Source of the DNA: JAFDYH01 sp049840875
GTDB taxonomy: Bacteria > Bacteroidota > Bacteroidia > Chitinophagales > Chitinophagaceae
Direction: 5' to 3'
Length of the DNA stretch: 64,000 nt
Assembly (NCBI GenBank): GCA_049840875.1
Contig: JASGJE010000009.1
Coordinates: 1 to 64,000 of the forward strand
The notes beneath the pieces were generated by a model. The model was not told where the DNA came from and searched no databases. It saw only the letters and a list, made by a program, of their open reading frames with translations. Shown here piece by piece: positions 42,780 to 51,864 of this stretch (positions are counted from its first letter, which is position 1; every line of letters starts with the position of its first letter). The position numbers and the translations under genes are program-made.

Positions 42780-45266
42780 ATGAAATTTTATTCTATCCGA
42801 CAGTTTTTTGCTAAAGCGAAAACGGTTTTCATTTTTTGTATCGCGTTTAATCTCGCAAATGGTCAAACTACCAAAGCGCCGGCTTACCCTTTAATAGTTC
42901 ATGATCCTTATTTCAGTGTCTGGAGTTTTACCGATAAATTGACAGAATCCGTGACAAAACACTGGACCGGCCGTGAACAACCCTTAATAGGAATTATAAA
43001 AGTAGATGGCGAGTTGTATTATTTTCTCGGTCAGCCGGAAAATCCTGTCACCAATATTTTAGCAACCGGTGAGGGCAAACCATATGAATGTAAGTACACA
43101 GAAGATGATCCTGGTAACGGCTGGATGAATGATCAATTCAATGATGCTTCATGGAAAACAGGAAAAGCGCCATTCGGCACAGGCTGGGATAATGACGCTG
43201 CCACAGAGTGGAAATCAAAATCAATTTGGGTACGGAGAGAGTTTTCATTAGATGATATCAACATTGAAAAGCTTGTTTTGCAATTGCGGCATGACGAAGA
43301 TGTAGAAGTTTATATCAACGGCGAATTGGCTTATAGCTGCGATAACTCCTGTTTTACAAGCGACATGCGTAGCTATCCTGTGAGTGATGCGATAAAGTCA
43401 AAATTAAAAAAAGAGAAAAATGTTTTAGCAATGCATTGTACAAATGCAAATGGTTGGGCGTGGCTCGATGCAGGATTGGGTAAGCAAAAGCAAGACGAAA
43501 AATTAAATTATGCAGAGCAAAAATCAGTTGTGATGACGGCGACCCAAACAAAATATAATTTCAAAGCAGGGGCGGTTGCACTGGATTTAAATTTTCTCTC
43601 ACCATTGATTGCTTCAGATGTAGACTTACTCTCAAGACCTGTTTCATTTGTAAATTTCAAAGTGAATTCAACTGATAATAAACCGCATGATGTGAAAATT
43701 TATTTCGGTGTTTCGTCTGCGCTGGCTGTCAATAAATCATCACAAAAGGTCGCTACTGATTTATATGAAACAACCAGCCTGGATATATTGAAAGCAGGCA
43801 CAAAGGAACAACCGATTCTCAAAACAAAAGGTGATGACGTAAGAATTGATTGGGGATATGTGTATGTGGCATTACCAAAAGATGCAAATTCTTCTCAAAC
43901 GGTTAATACATATGAGTCATCGCTGGAAACATTTAAAGCAACTGATTCGGACAGGGATATCAGTATTTACCCAGACCGACAACTGATGTTGAATACATTC
44001 TTTGATTTTGGAAAGATTAGCGCAACTGCAAAAGAAAAATTTGCGATGGTGGGGTATGACGATATTTATTCCATTCAATATTTTGGTGTTGATTGCAAAG
44101 CATGGTGGAAAAAGAACTTCACTTCAATGGATGAACTGTTTGATCGTTCAGCAAAGGATTATCAATCTATTCGTTCAAAATGTGATGCTTTCGATAAGCA
44201 ACTCTATTCAGATGCTTCAAAAGCAGGAGGAATCGAATACGCGAAATTGTGTGTGATGGCATACCGCCAGTCGCTTGCTGCGCATAAAGTTATCCGGGGT
44301 CCACAGGGTGAATTATTGTTTCCGCAAAAAGAGAACTTTAGTAATGGTTCGATATGGACAGTAGATGTTACCTATCCTTCTGCGCCACTGACGCTGATTT
44401 ATAACCCTGCTCTATTAAAAGGAATGACTTCACCGTTATTTTATTATAGCGAAAGTGGTAAATGGACAAAGCCGTTTCCATCCCATGACATTGGAACGTA
44501 TCCTTTAGCAAATGGCCAAACGTATGGCGAGGACATGCCTGTTGAAGAAGCGGGTAATATGATTATTCTCACTGCAGCTATATGCAGAGCGGAAAATAAA
44601 GCGGACTATGCCAAACAACATTGGGCGACATTGAGCCGTTGGGTTGAATTTCTTGTAAAAGATGGCTTTGATCCGGCTAATCAATTATGCACCGATGATT
44701 TTGCCGGTCACCTTGCAAGAAATGTAAACCTTTCAATGAAAGCCATTGTTGGTATCGCCGCATATGCAAGAATGGCCGAAATGTCGGGTGATAAAGCAAC
44801 AGCTTCGAAATACAAAGCTATCGCAGCTGACTATGCAAAAAAATGGATGGAAATGGCTGACGCCAACGATCATTATTCACTCACATTCGATAATAAAGAA
44901 ACCTGGAGTCAAAAATATAACCTGGTTTGGGATAAATTGTTAAAGCTGAACCTCTTTCCCCAATCTGTGTACGATAAAGAAATCAATTACTATCTGACAA
45001 AGCAAAACAAATACGGGATACCGTTAGACAGTCGTAAAACGTATACCAAGAGTGACTGGATAATATGGTCGGCGACACTAGCTAAAAAGCAGGCCGACTT
45101 TGAAGCGCTGATCAAACCAATTTACAAATATGCTAACGAAACGCCGACCCGCGTGCCTTTATCCGATTGGCATGAGACAACAGACGGAAAGCAAGTTGGG
45201 TTCCAAGCCAGGAGCGTTGTAGGTGGCTATTTTATAAAGATGCTGGAAAAGAAATGGGCAAAATAG
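42780..45266 (+). CDS. Glutaminase-like protein (DUF5127/DUF4965/DUF1793)
   Basis: An 828-residue secreted protein starting 24 bp after the GH127 gene. The pattern VHDPYFSVWSFTDKLTES at the N terminus, DWGYVYVALP in the middle and LTIIYNP-like VDVTYPSAPLTLIYNPALLKG, then NMIILTAAICRAENKADY and RVPLSDWHETTDGKQVGF near the end, are those of the DUF5127-DUF4965-DUF1793 family, which includes fungal GtaA-like proteins. A segment at about residues 100-225 (NDASWKTGKAPFGTG, WVRREFSLDD) looks like an inserted galactose-binding jelly roll of beta-galactosidases. Glutaminase activity is not proved; in Bacteroidota the context suggests glycoside hydrolysis. Confidence 0.85.
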   Translation: MKFYSIRQFFAKAKTVFIFCIAFNLANGQTTKAPAYPLIVHDPYFSVWSFTDKLTESVTKHWTGREQPLIGIIKVDGELYYFLGQPENPVTNILATGEGKPYECKYTEDDPGNGWMNDQFNDASWKTGKAPFGTGWDNDAATEWKSKSIWVRREFSLDDINIEKLVLQLRHDEDVEVYINGELAYSCDNSCFTSDMRSYPVSDAIKSKLKKEKNVLAMHCTNANGWAWLDAGLGKQKQDEKLNYAEQKSVVMTATQTKYNFKAGAVALDLNFLSPLIASDVDLLSRPVSFVNFKVNSTDNKPHDVKIYFGVSSALAVNKSSQKVATDLYETTSLDILKAGTKEQPILKTKGDDVRIDWGYVYVALPKDANSSQTVNTYESSLETFKATDSDRDISIYPDRQLMLNTFFDFGKISATAKEKFAMVGYDDIYSIQYFGVDCKAWWKKNFTSMDELFDRSAKDYQSIRSKCDAFDKQLYSDASKAGGIEYAKLCVMAYRQSLAAHKVIRGPQGELLFPQKENFSNGSIWTVDVTYPSAPLTLIYNPALLKGMTSPLFYYSESGKWTKPFPSHDIGTYPLANGQTYGEDMPVEEAGNMIILTAAICRAENKADYAKQHWATLSRWVEFLVKDGFDPANQLCTDDFAGHLARNVNLSMKAIVGIAAYARMAEMSGDKATASKYKAIAADYAKKWMEMADANDHYSLTFDNKETWSQKYNLVWDKLLKLNLFPQSVYDKEINYYLTKQNKYGIPLDSRKTYTKSDWIIWSATLAKKQADFEALIKPIYKYANETPTRVPLSDWHETTDGKQVGFQARSVVGGYFIKMLEKKWAK

Positions 45267-45338
45267 AAATTGCCACAAATTATACGAGTATAAACGATTT
45301 CAAAATTTCTCTGTACAAACAGCAAAATTATAGTGGTT

Positions 45339-46898
45339 ATGAAAAGAATCCAACAGTACAGCGTTGTACTTCTATCAGTCGTTTTATTCGCTTCCTGTAC
45401 TGCGAATAAAGAACAATCAATCATCAGTCCGAATGATCTGATTCCAAAGCCCGTTTCAGTTACACTCAGCAGTGAAACGTTTGAGTTGACTGATAGTGCT
45501 TCTATACAGGTGGTCGGAGAGTCTGCCGATGCAATGCCTGTCGCACAATTTTTAGCAGACAGACTAAAGCCAGCAACTGGCTACAAGTTATCCGTGAGTG
45601 CCACAACAGGCACGGAAAAGAATGGAAACATTTATTTGCAATTAAAAACTGATGAATCACTCGGCAATGAAGGATACACTTTACATGTGTCCAAAGATAA
45701 AGTCAGCATCACAGCCAATAAGCCAGCGGGTTTGTTTTATGGTGTACAAACTATTTTACAATTGTTACCATCTGCTATCGAATCGTCTTCGGTGCAAAAA
45801 ACAGAATGGAAAATTGCAGGTGCAGCTATCAGCGATCATCCATTGTATGCTTTACGCGGATCGATGCTCGATGTTGCCAGACATTTCTTTAGTGTAAAAG
45901 ATGTAAAGCGTTACATTGATTTTCTTGCTTTTTATAAAATGAACCTGTTGCATTTACATCTTTCCGACGACCAGGGATGGAGGATCGAAATAAAATCGTG
46001 GCCCAACCTGACTGCGCATGGAGGAAGCACCGAAGTAGGTGGCGGAAAGGGCGGTTTCTATACGCAAGATGAATACAAAGATATTTTGAAGTATGCTGCT
46101 GATCGTTTTATAACAGTAGTTCCTGAGATAGATATGCCAGGCCATACCAATGCGGCTCTTGCTTCTTATGCCGAATTGAATTGTAATGACACAGCTACTA
46201 AACTTTATACTGGTACAGACGTTGGCTTCAGCACATTTTGCACAAAGAAAGAAGTTACCTACAAATTTATTGATGATGTCGTTGGTGAACTTGCTGCCAT
46301 CACCACCGGACCGTACCTGCATATTGGTGGAGATGAAAGTCATGCTACAAAAAAAGAGGATTACATTCCTTTTATGAGCCGTGTGCAGGAGATTGTGAAA
46401 AAGCATAACAAGATGGCAATCGGTTGGGATGAAATCGCACTAACAACATTGCAACCAAATACAGTAGCCCAGTTTTGGGCTGATTCATCCAATTCAAAAG
46501 AAGCAGTACGCCAGGGTGCAAAGATTATGATGTCGCCTGCAACGAGAACGTATATCGATATGCAATACGATTCTACAACAAGACTTGGCCAACATTGGGC
46601 CGCTTATATTGAAGTAGATAGCGCCTATGATTGGAACCCCGCGACGTTTGTGAAGGGAATCAATTTTGAAAATATTGCCGGCATAGAAGCGCCACTATGG
46701 ACAGAGACCATTACCAATATGAAGGACATTGAGTACATGACATTCCCCAGATTGCCCGGCTATGCTGAAATCGGTTGGTCGCCGGAAAAGGGCAGGGGAT
46801 GGGATGAATACAAAATTCGTTTAGGCAAGCACGGTAGCCGCATGAAAGCGATGGATATCGGTTTTTATAAATCGCCGCGTGTGCCGTGGGTAGAATGA
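45339..46898 (+). CDS. GH20 beta-N-acetylhexosaminidase lipoprotein
   Basis: A 519-residue lipoprotein (leader ending LFASC). Ahead of the barrel is a GH20b alpha/beta domain (about 30-155), then a (beta/alpha)8 barrel with LHLSDDQGWRIEI, EIDMPGHTNAAL and the catalytic pair Asp332-Glu333 in HIGGDES. ATG 45339 or 45333 both serve. The enzyme removes terminal GlcNAc/GalNAc by substrate-assisted catalysis, from chitin oligomers, glycoproteins or peptidoglycan fragments. Third gene of the cluster, 72 bp after the DUF4965 gene, followed by a good terminator. Confidence 0.93.
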   Translation: MKRIQQYSVVLLSVVLFASCTANKEQSIISPNDLIPKPVSVTLSSETFELTDSASIQVVGESADAMPVAQFLADRLKPATGYKLSVSATTGTEKNGNIYLQLKTDESLGNEGYTLHVSKDKVSITANKPAGLFYGVQTILQLLPSAIESSSVQKTEWKIAGAAISDHPLYALRGSMLDVARHFFSVKDVKRYIDFLAFYKMNLLHLHLSDDQGWRIEIKSWPNLTAHGGSTEVGGGKGGFYTQDEYKDILKYAADRFITVVPEIDMPGHTNAALASYAELNCNDTATKLYTGTDVGFSTFCTKKEVTYKFIDDVVGELAAITTGPYLHIGGDESHATKKEDYIPFMSRVQEIVKKHNKMAIGWDEIALTTLQPNTVAQFWADSSNSKEAVRQGAKIMMSPATRTYIDMQYDSTTRLGQHWAAYIEVDSAYDWNPATFVKGINFENIAGIEAPLWTETITNMKDIEYMTFPRLPGYAEIGWSPEKGRGWDEYKIRLGKHGSRMKAMDIGFYKSPRVPWVE

Positions 46899-46933
46899 TA
46901 AATCAGTAAAGCTTATATCGGGTTCATTCAATG

Positions 46934-46958
46934 AGGTTGCAATTGGCAACCTTTTTTA
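46934..46958 (+). terminator. Rho-independent terminator of the glycan cluster
   Basis: AGGTTGC (46934-46940) pairs with GCAACCT (46946-46952) around AATTG and runs into TTTTTT. Confidence 0.75.
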
Positions 46959-47221
46959 TTTTTAAAAAGATTGAAAAATTTTGTTTCCTTAATCGTAAAA
47001 CCAACGACCAATCTCTTGTCGGGTGAACATAGTAACTAATAAAGGTGAAGTGCCCTATGGAAACTCTTGTTAATAGTAGCTGTTAGTTATCCATTCATTA
47101 TATACCTGTTCCCGGGTTTATTCATATGCCCGGTACTGACAGGCAAGCAATCATCAGCCGGGTCCCCGTAAGGAGTCGGCTTTGTTTATTCTCAGCGAAA
47201 AGATATTGAAGGGCGTTATAG
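46959..47221. other. Intergenic gap
   Basis: Between the GH20 terminator and the convergent ACT protein gene. No gene, repeat or RNA was recognised. Confidence 0.35.
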
Positions 47222-47644
47222 TCAGCCTGATACCCGTTCAGAGAAACCGATTTCTTTCAAAACTTCTATACTTTTTTCGAGATCATTCTCCATTACAAGT
47301 ACCAGGTCGTTTGAAAAACTTGAAGTAAGAACTATGTCGATACCTGCTTCTGCGAGAGCTCCTGTTATCGCGGCGATAAAACCAACGCAATAAAACGGAT
47401 TACCGCAGCGGATATTAATCAGCTTCCATTTCTCTTTGTTGGTTTCGTAATCACCGGAAAAAGGAAGATTTGTTTCATCGGTAACGACGGTAATCTCATT
47501 CCGGTCGCGGATCACCAGCAAATGCTTATCTGCATTTTCAACCTGCCTGACTTTGGTATAAACAAAGATTCCGGTGTCAATTGTAAACCAACTGCTGCGA
47601 ATTACCTTTCTTAGCGGTTCACTTATTTCCGTTGTTAAGGTCAT
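47222..47644 (-). CDS. ACT-domain protein
   Basis: A 140-residue cytosolic protein with two ACT-like halves: FTIDTGIFVYTKVRQVEN with VVTDETNLPFSG and a second half INIRCGNPFYCVGFIAAI with SFSNDLVLVMENDLEKSIEVL. ACT domains bind amino acids and regulate enzymes, but no enzyme domain is attached. A -7 promoter lies inside the longer possible frame (to 47698), so the start at Met 47644 is preferred. Monocistronic on the minus strand. Confidence 0.8.
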   Translation of the reverse strand: MTLTTEISEPLRKVIRSSWFTIDTGIFVYTKVRQVENADKHLLVIRDRNEITVVTDETNLPFSGDYETNKEKWKLINIRCGNPFYCVGFIAAITGALAEAGIDIVLTSSFSNDLVLVMENDLEKSIEVLKEIGFSERVSG

Positions 47645-47683
47645 AGAGAGTTCTAAACCTGGCGTTATAAAATTGCCGGTTTG

Positions 47684-47691
47684 CAAATATA
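47684..47691 (-). promoter_or_regulatory. -7 promoter element of the ACT gene
   Basis: Minus-strand TATATTTG fits TAnnTTTG and lies 39 bp before the ATG at 47644. Confidence 0.55.
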
Positions 47692-47734
47692 GAGACAAGG
47701 AGGATGGCTTAATACTATGTTTCGCAGATACTCT

Positions 47735-48247
47735 TTATAGCTCCGATTGGGCAGGAGGTACATTCTCACCGGTTTGATTGGTTTTCAGTATAAATGAAAA
47801 AATAATTGAGGCTGCAAATCCGGACGCGAAATTTCCAAATACTGCATCAATGAAAATCATAAAGACCATGCCGTTTGTTTTTCCCTGTATGGTATTAGCA
47901 GGCTCATCTTGCAATGTTTTTCCCGGCACGGCATGAAAGACCCCGGGTATATAAATTATCAACAACAACATACATACAACACAGGAAATTATGATTCCCG
48001 TTATCGTTGTGATGTTTCCTGCGCTCAGCATCGATACAGTAGAGGCGTTGTTTTTTCGTTGGTTGTTGAATGAAAAAAGTGATGCAGCAACCACTATCAG
48101 GAAAATAAGATTACCTGTAAATAAAAGCCACGTATCAGTAAATGTAGCATCGCGGCAAAAGAAAGCGACTGTTATACAATAGCACGCTGCAGATAGTATG
48201 CCGTATGTCAGATAATGTTTCCAGTGTAAATTTCTTAAAGGTATCAT
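47735..48247 (-). CDS. Multi-helix membrane protein, probably 5'-frameshifted
   Basis: A 170-residue membrane-protein frame with about four helices (LSAACYCITVAFF, NLIFLIVVAASLF, IIISCVVCMLLLIIYI, FGNFASGFAASIIFSFIL). The start ATG 48247 is weak. The other frame just upstream (about 48325-48235) reads a convincing first helix, ISISALIFIAVFIATLV and PFFAWLLYDTFK. Deleting one base near 48228-48236 joins the two as YDTFKNLHWKHYLTYG. So the gene is probably one protein with five helices and an extra base. Function unknown. Confidence 0.55.
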   Translation of the reverse strand: MIPLRNLHWKHYLTYGILSAACYCITVAFFCRDATFTDTWLLFTGNLIFLIVVAASLFSFNNQRKNNASTVSMLSAGNITTITGIIISCVVCMLLLIIYIPGVFHAVPGKTLQDEPANTIQGKTNGMVFMIFIDAVFGNFASGFAASIIFSFILKTNQTGENVPPAQSEL

Positions 48248-48366
48248 ACAATAGCCATGCAAAAAACGGGACAAGGGTTGCAATGAACACAGCTATGAAA
48301 ATTAATGCGCTGATAGAGATTTTTTTTCCCCACCAATTACAGTTAGTTTGATGCGTTATGTAACTA

Positions 48367-48903
48367 TTATTTCCTTACAGGTACTTTCAATTCAATAGTA
48401 ATTGTTTTACCAACGGTTCCTCCTTTTTTACCGACGTCAAAATCTTCGCGGTTGATGGTAAACTTTCCATTGAAAATACCAGAATTGCCCTTTCCGCTAA
48501 AAGTGAATGGAATTTCAGTTTCTTTGGTTTTATTCTTGAGTGTTAATTCACCGACGACGACATAGCCTTTACCTTTCTTTTCTATTTTGGTAGAATGAAA
48601 TGATATCGTTGGGTATTTGTCTGTATTAAGCCATTCTTCTTTTTTCCGCAGGTCGCGATTTCTCAACCCTACACCAGTGCTTACTGATTTTGCATCGATG
48701 CTTGCATTAATAGAACTATTTTTCAGATTGTCTTCATCAAACTTTATATCAGCTTTCAATCCTGAAAATTTTCCGTTTACAGTTCCAAATGGACCTTTTA
48801 CTTTGAAATTCACTTGCGCTTTATCTGCTTCCGGTTTCCATTTTGGAATTGCGAGCAACACCACTGATAATGCGGTAATTGCAAAATAGGATGACAGTTT
48901 CAT
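48367..48903 (-). CDS. YceI family periplasmic protein
   Basis: A 178-residue secreted lipocalin-like YceI protein: signal peptide MKLSSYFAITALSVVLLAIP, then QVNFKVKGPFGTVNGKFSGL, SVSTGVGLRNRDLRK and GELTLKNKTKETEIPFTF. Members bind polyisoprenoids or lipids. Full length. Same strand as its neighbours, with about 80 bp to the frameshifted membrane gene. Confidence 0.92.
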   Translation of the reverse strand: MKLSSYFAITALSVVLLAIPKWKPEADKAQVNFKVKGPFGTVNGKFSGLKADIKFDEDNLKNSSINASIDAKSVSTGVGLRNRDLRKKEEWLNTDKYPTISFHSTKIEKKGKGYVVVGELTLKNKTKETEIPFTFSGKGNSGIFNGKFTINREDFDVGKKGGTVGKTITIELKVPVRK

Positions 48904-48970
48904 GATAAGAATGTTTAAGACAGTAGTAAAAAAATGATGCCTGTGAGTAAACTGTCAACATTCAAAGTGT

Positions 48971-49489
48971 TTATTCCTTTCCAATTGTGGAAATAGTATC
49001 AAGTTCTTTGAGTTGTTTTACGGTTTTTAACAAACCGTCAATCCAGATAATGATTCCAATTGCGACAAGATTTACATTGACGGAAAAGATTTTATTGGCA
49101 CTATTAAGTCTCAGTATAAAATTTGCAATACCTGCACCAAAATCAAATCGGAACGATTCAGTTAAATCAACGCCAAAAGTTAAGTAGAAACCCGAAGCAA
49201 ACTGAAATGCAAATCCTGCTACGGCAATCCCAATCAGCTGTAAGAATTGGTTCACCTTTGATAAGATCAACGCATTTTGTTTTCTTTTGAGGCAACAGAT
49301 TCCGGTATAAATCGAATACCCGAACAGTAAGACTACAAAAAAATACAAAATAAGGTTTGCAGCATTTAATACTATTTGCCTTGAAAGAATCAGGAACACA
49401 AGAATTAATCCAACGATTCCACCGGCAAGTTGGTAAACACCTAACTTGTTTAGGTCAGATTTTATAACGGTAAGAATCTTGTCCTGCAT
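48971..49489 (-). CDS. Four-helix membrane protein of unknown function
   Basis: A 172-residue membrane protein with helices LAGGIVGLILVFLIL, ANLILYFFVVLLFGYSIY, LQLIGIAVAGFAFQFASG and NVNLVAIGIIIWI. No family recognised. It is 17 bp after the MFS transporter gene and probably co-transcribed with it. Confidence 0.65.
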   Translation of the reverse strand: MQDKILTVIKSDLNKLGVYQLAGGIVGLILVFLILSRQIVLNAANLILYFFVVLLFGYSIYTGICCLKRKQNALILSKVNQFLQLIGIAVAGFAFQFASGFYLTFGVDLTESFRFDFGAGIANFILRLNSANKIFSVNVNLVAIGIIIWIDGLLKTVKQLKELDTISTIGKE

Positions 49490-49506
49490 AGTTAAATTTT
49501 TAATTG

Positions 49507-50751
49507 TTATTCTGTTGTTTTCAATTGTCTCAATGGATCAATTGCCAACCACAATAAACCACCGATAACCGAAACAGCTCCCAATAAAAATAAAGGCTGA
49601 TTGAAATTATGCGTTGCGTCTGCAATTTTCCCAAACAAAAGCGATAAAGCAAAGCCACCGGCCTGTCCAAAAAAATTCATGGCGCCTGTTACTGTACCTG
49701 CGTTGTTACGGCCAATATCTGCGCATACTGCGTAAGACGACATCACACTAAAGGCAAATCCTCCATTTGCACAGATAAGGCAGATAGCTGCGATAATCGG
49801 ATTTGAAATAATTCCTGCCAACAGAATCAATAATCCGCAGGAACACAGGCCGGTAATGCCAACAAAACGCCTTCCGAACCGCAGCCCTTTTTTCTTTGGC
49901 AACCAATCACCGATAATACCACCGATGACAAAACCACTGATGCCGACTGCAAACAGTATGAACGTAATCATCTTCATATCATTTTCCGAAAAGTGCCTTC
50001 CTTCTTGCAGGTAAATCGGCATCCAGGTAATAAAGAAGTAATTGCTCCATTGGCAACAGAAATACATAAGCATTAAAGCCCACAATGTTTTATTCCGGAA
50101 AATTATTTTCCATGAAATAAGATGTTGCGTTGCAGAAAATCGCCTGTTCGATTCAATCAGTTGCAGCTCTTGTGCTGATATATTTTTTAATTGCGAAGGA
50201 AAATCATTGAACCATTTATAACAGGCGAATACCCACACAATACCGATTGCGGCGTTTACAAAAAAAGGCATTCGCCATCCATAGTTGATGGCGAGCGGTA
50301 CAATCAATAATGGTGCAATCGCTGACCCTATCTGTGAGCCAATGCCAACCCATGTTAACGATCTTCCAGTTTCATTTACAGGATACCATCTTGAAATCAC
50401 GACGAGAATATTCGGGTACGTTCCTGATTCACCGATGCCAAAAAGAAACCTGACTATCAATAGCCAGGCTAGCCCCGGTACTAATCCCGTTAACGCTGTA
50501 CAGGCAGACCAGAATAAAACGATGCGGATAAAAACGGCTTTGGGGCCAATACGATCACCGAGCATCCCGGAAGGAATTTCAAACAATGCGTAGGCGATGG
50601 AAAACGAACCTAATACCCAGCCGAACTCGCTGTTCGTGAGGCCAAGATCGGTCTTGAGTCGAACGCCAACAATAGAAATACAAATGCGGTCCAGGTAAGT
50701 CAATGTGGTGAGTGCGCAGAGTAAAATCAAAACACGATAGCGATATGGCAT
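49507..50751 (-). CDS. MFS transporter (anion:cation symporter-like)
   Basis: A 414-residue major facilitator with 12 helices. The start MPYRYRVLILLCALTTLTYL and the MFS motif GMLGDRIGPKAVFIR (GxxxDRxG) fit the ACS family, which takes up hexuronates, glucarate, phthalate or similar organic anions. A second motif is GGIIGDWLPKKKG. The start at 50751 is preferred because family members begin close to this MxYR; starts at 50784 or 50802 are possible. The substrate is unknown, though a link to sugar acids would suit the ALDH gene. Confidence 0.88.
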   Translation of the reverse strand: MPYRYRVLILLCALTTLTYLDRICISIVGVRLKTDLGLTNSEFGWVLGSFSIAYALFEIPSGMLGDRIGPKAVFIRIVLFWSACTALTGLVPGLAWLLIVRFLFGIGESGTYPNILVVISRWYPVNETGRSLTWVGIGSQIGSAIAPLLIVPLAINYGWRMPFFVNAAIGIVWVFACYKWFNDFPSQLKNISAQELQLIESNRRFSATQHLISWKIIFRNKTLWALMLMYFCCQWSNYFFITWMPIYLQEGRHFSENDMKMITFILFAVGISGFVIGGIIGDWLPKKKGLRFGRRFVGITGLCSCGLLILLAGIISNPIIAAICLICANGGFAFSVMSSYAVCADIGRNNAGTVTGAMNFFGQAGGFALSLLFGKIADATHNFNQPLFLLGAVSVIGGLLWLAIDPLRQLKTTE

Positions 50752-51093
50752 AGCAGAGTAGATCGATAAGGCTGAAGCTACCATTTTTTGTTCTACATAC
50801 AATCAATCCACGGAATGATGTTTTTCCCTGATTTTGAAATCAAGTATCGTTGATTTACCGCATTAAATACGAAAATGTGAAATTCTTGATTGCCTTCGAA
50901 AGGATATATGGGCTCCGATGGCATGTTTATTGTTTAAAAGCTACAGGCGATATAGACTTTGCGATGAGAACGCCGATATCCATGATGAAACCATTCATTT
51001 CCTGTAAACTCCTGAATGATTTCCTTCCTGGAATTGGTTATTTTTTCAGTCATAAGCCTTGAACCTTATTTCCAATGTCCAAATGAAATCCGC

Positions 51094-51654
51094 ATGAAAC
51101 TGTTTATCAAGAACATGATCAGCCAGCGTTCAAAGCTGATCGTTATGTCTATTATGCAACAACTGGGTCTGCATCCCGTCACGGTCGAAACCGGTGAAGT
51201 TCTGATCAAAGAAAAACTTTCTTTTAAAAAATTCGATCAGCTAAAAGATAAATTACTTAATAATGATTTTGAGTTGATCATCGATAAGCAAACAATCCTG
51301 ATCGAAAAAATAAAATCACTGGTGATAGAAATGATTCATTACAGGGATGAACTTCCGTTGATCAATTACTCAGCTTATCTCAGCGAAAGGCTACAGGTTA
51401 ACTATACCTACCTGTCCAGATATTTTTCAAGAGTCACACACAAGACGATTGAACATTTCATCATCGCACATAAGATTGAGCGTGTAAAACAATTACTCGT
51501 CAATAATGACTTTACACTTTCAGAAATAGCCTGGAAGATGCATTATAGCAGTCCTGCGCATTTATCAGCACAATTCAAAAAAGTAACTGGTTTTACTCCT
51601 TCCGTTTTTAAAAGAGCGGAAAGCAAACATTTCATTCCTGTAACTGAGCTGTGA
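51094..51654 (+). CDS. AraC-family transcription regulator
   Basis: A 186-residue regulator with the MKLFIKNMISQRSKLIV start of a group common in Bacteroidota, then a C-terminal AraC HTH pair: YLSERLQVNYTYLSRYFS, LIIAHKIER-like FIIAHKIERVKQLLV and LSEIAWKMHYSSPAHLSAQF. The N-terminal half (about 1-85) may bind a ligand. It diverges from the MFS gene across about 340 bp, hinting at control of it. Start 51094 rather than 51016 because the family pattern begins there. Confidence 0.88.
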   Translation: MKLFIKNMISQRSKLIVMSIMQQLGLHPVTVETGEVLIKEKLSFKKFDQLKDKLLNNDFELIIDKQTILIEKIKSLVIEMIHYRDELPLINYSAYLSERLQVNYTYLSRYFSRVTHKTIEHFIIAHKIERVKQLLVNNDFTLSEIAWKMHYSSPAHLSAQFKKVTGFTPSVFKRAESKHFIPVTEL

Positions 51655-51864
51655 TCTCTTTTACTTTCTTTTTGCTGGCATAATTCTGTAAAACATCTGC
51701 CGAATTATATAATCGTTTTTTTAATCATCAGTATCATTTTTGGTATAAGAAGTACGATGGCTTAATAACTCACTGCGCAGCAATAAACCTTCGTCAGTTT
51801 GAAACTGGAGAAATTATGGAATGATTTCTCAGGGCATTTATTTCTAACTTCTAAAACCAAAACG

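Noticed and set aside
40788..46898. Full polysaccharide utilisation locus
   Set aside because: SusC/SusD genes, an ECF sigma or hybrid two-component regulator are absent, so it is described only as an enzyme cluster.
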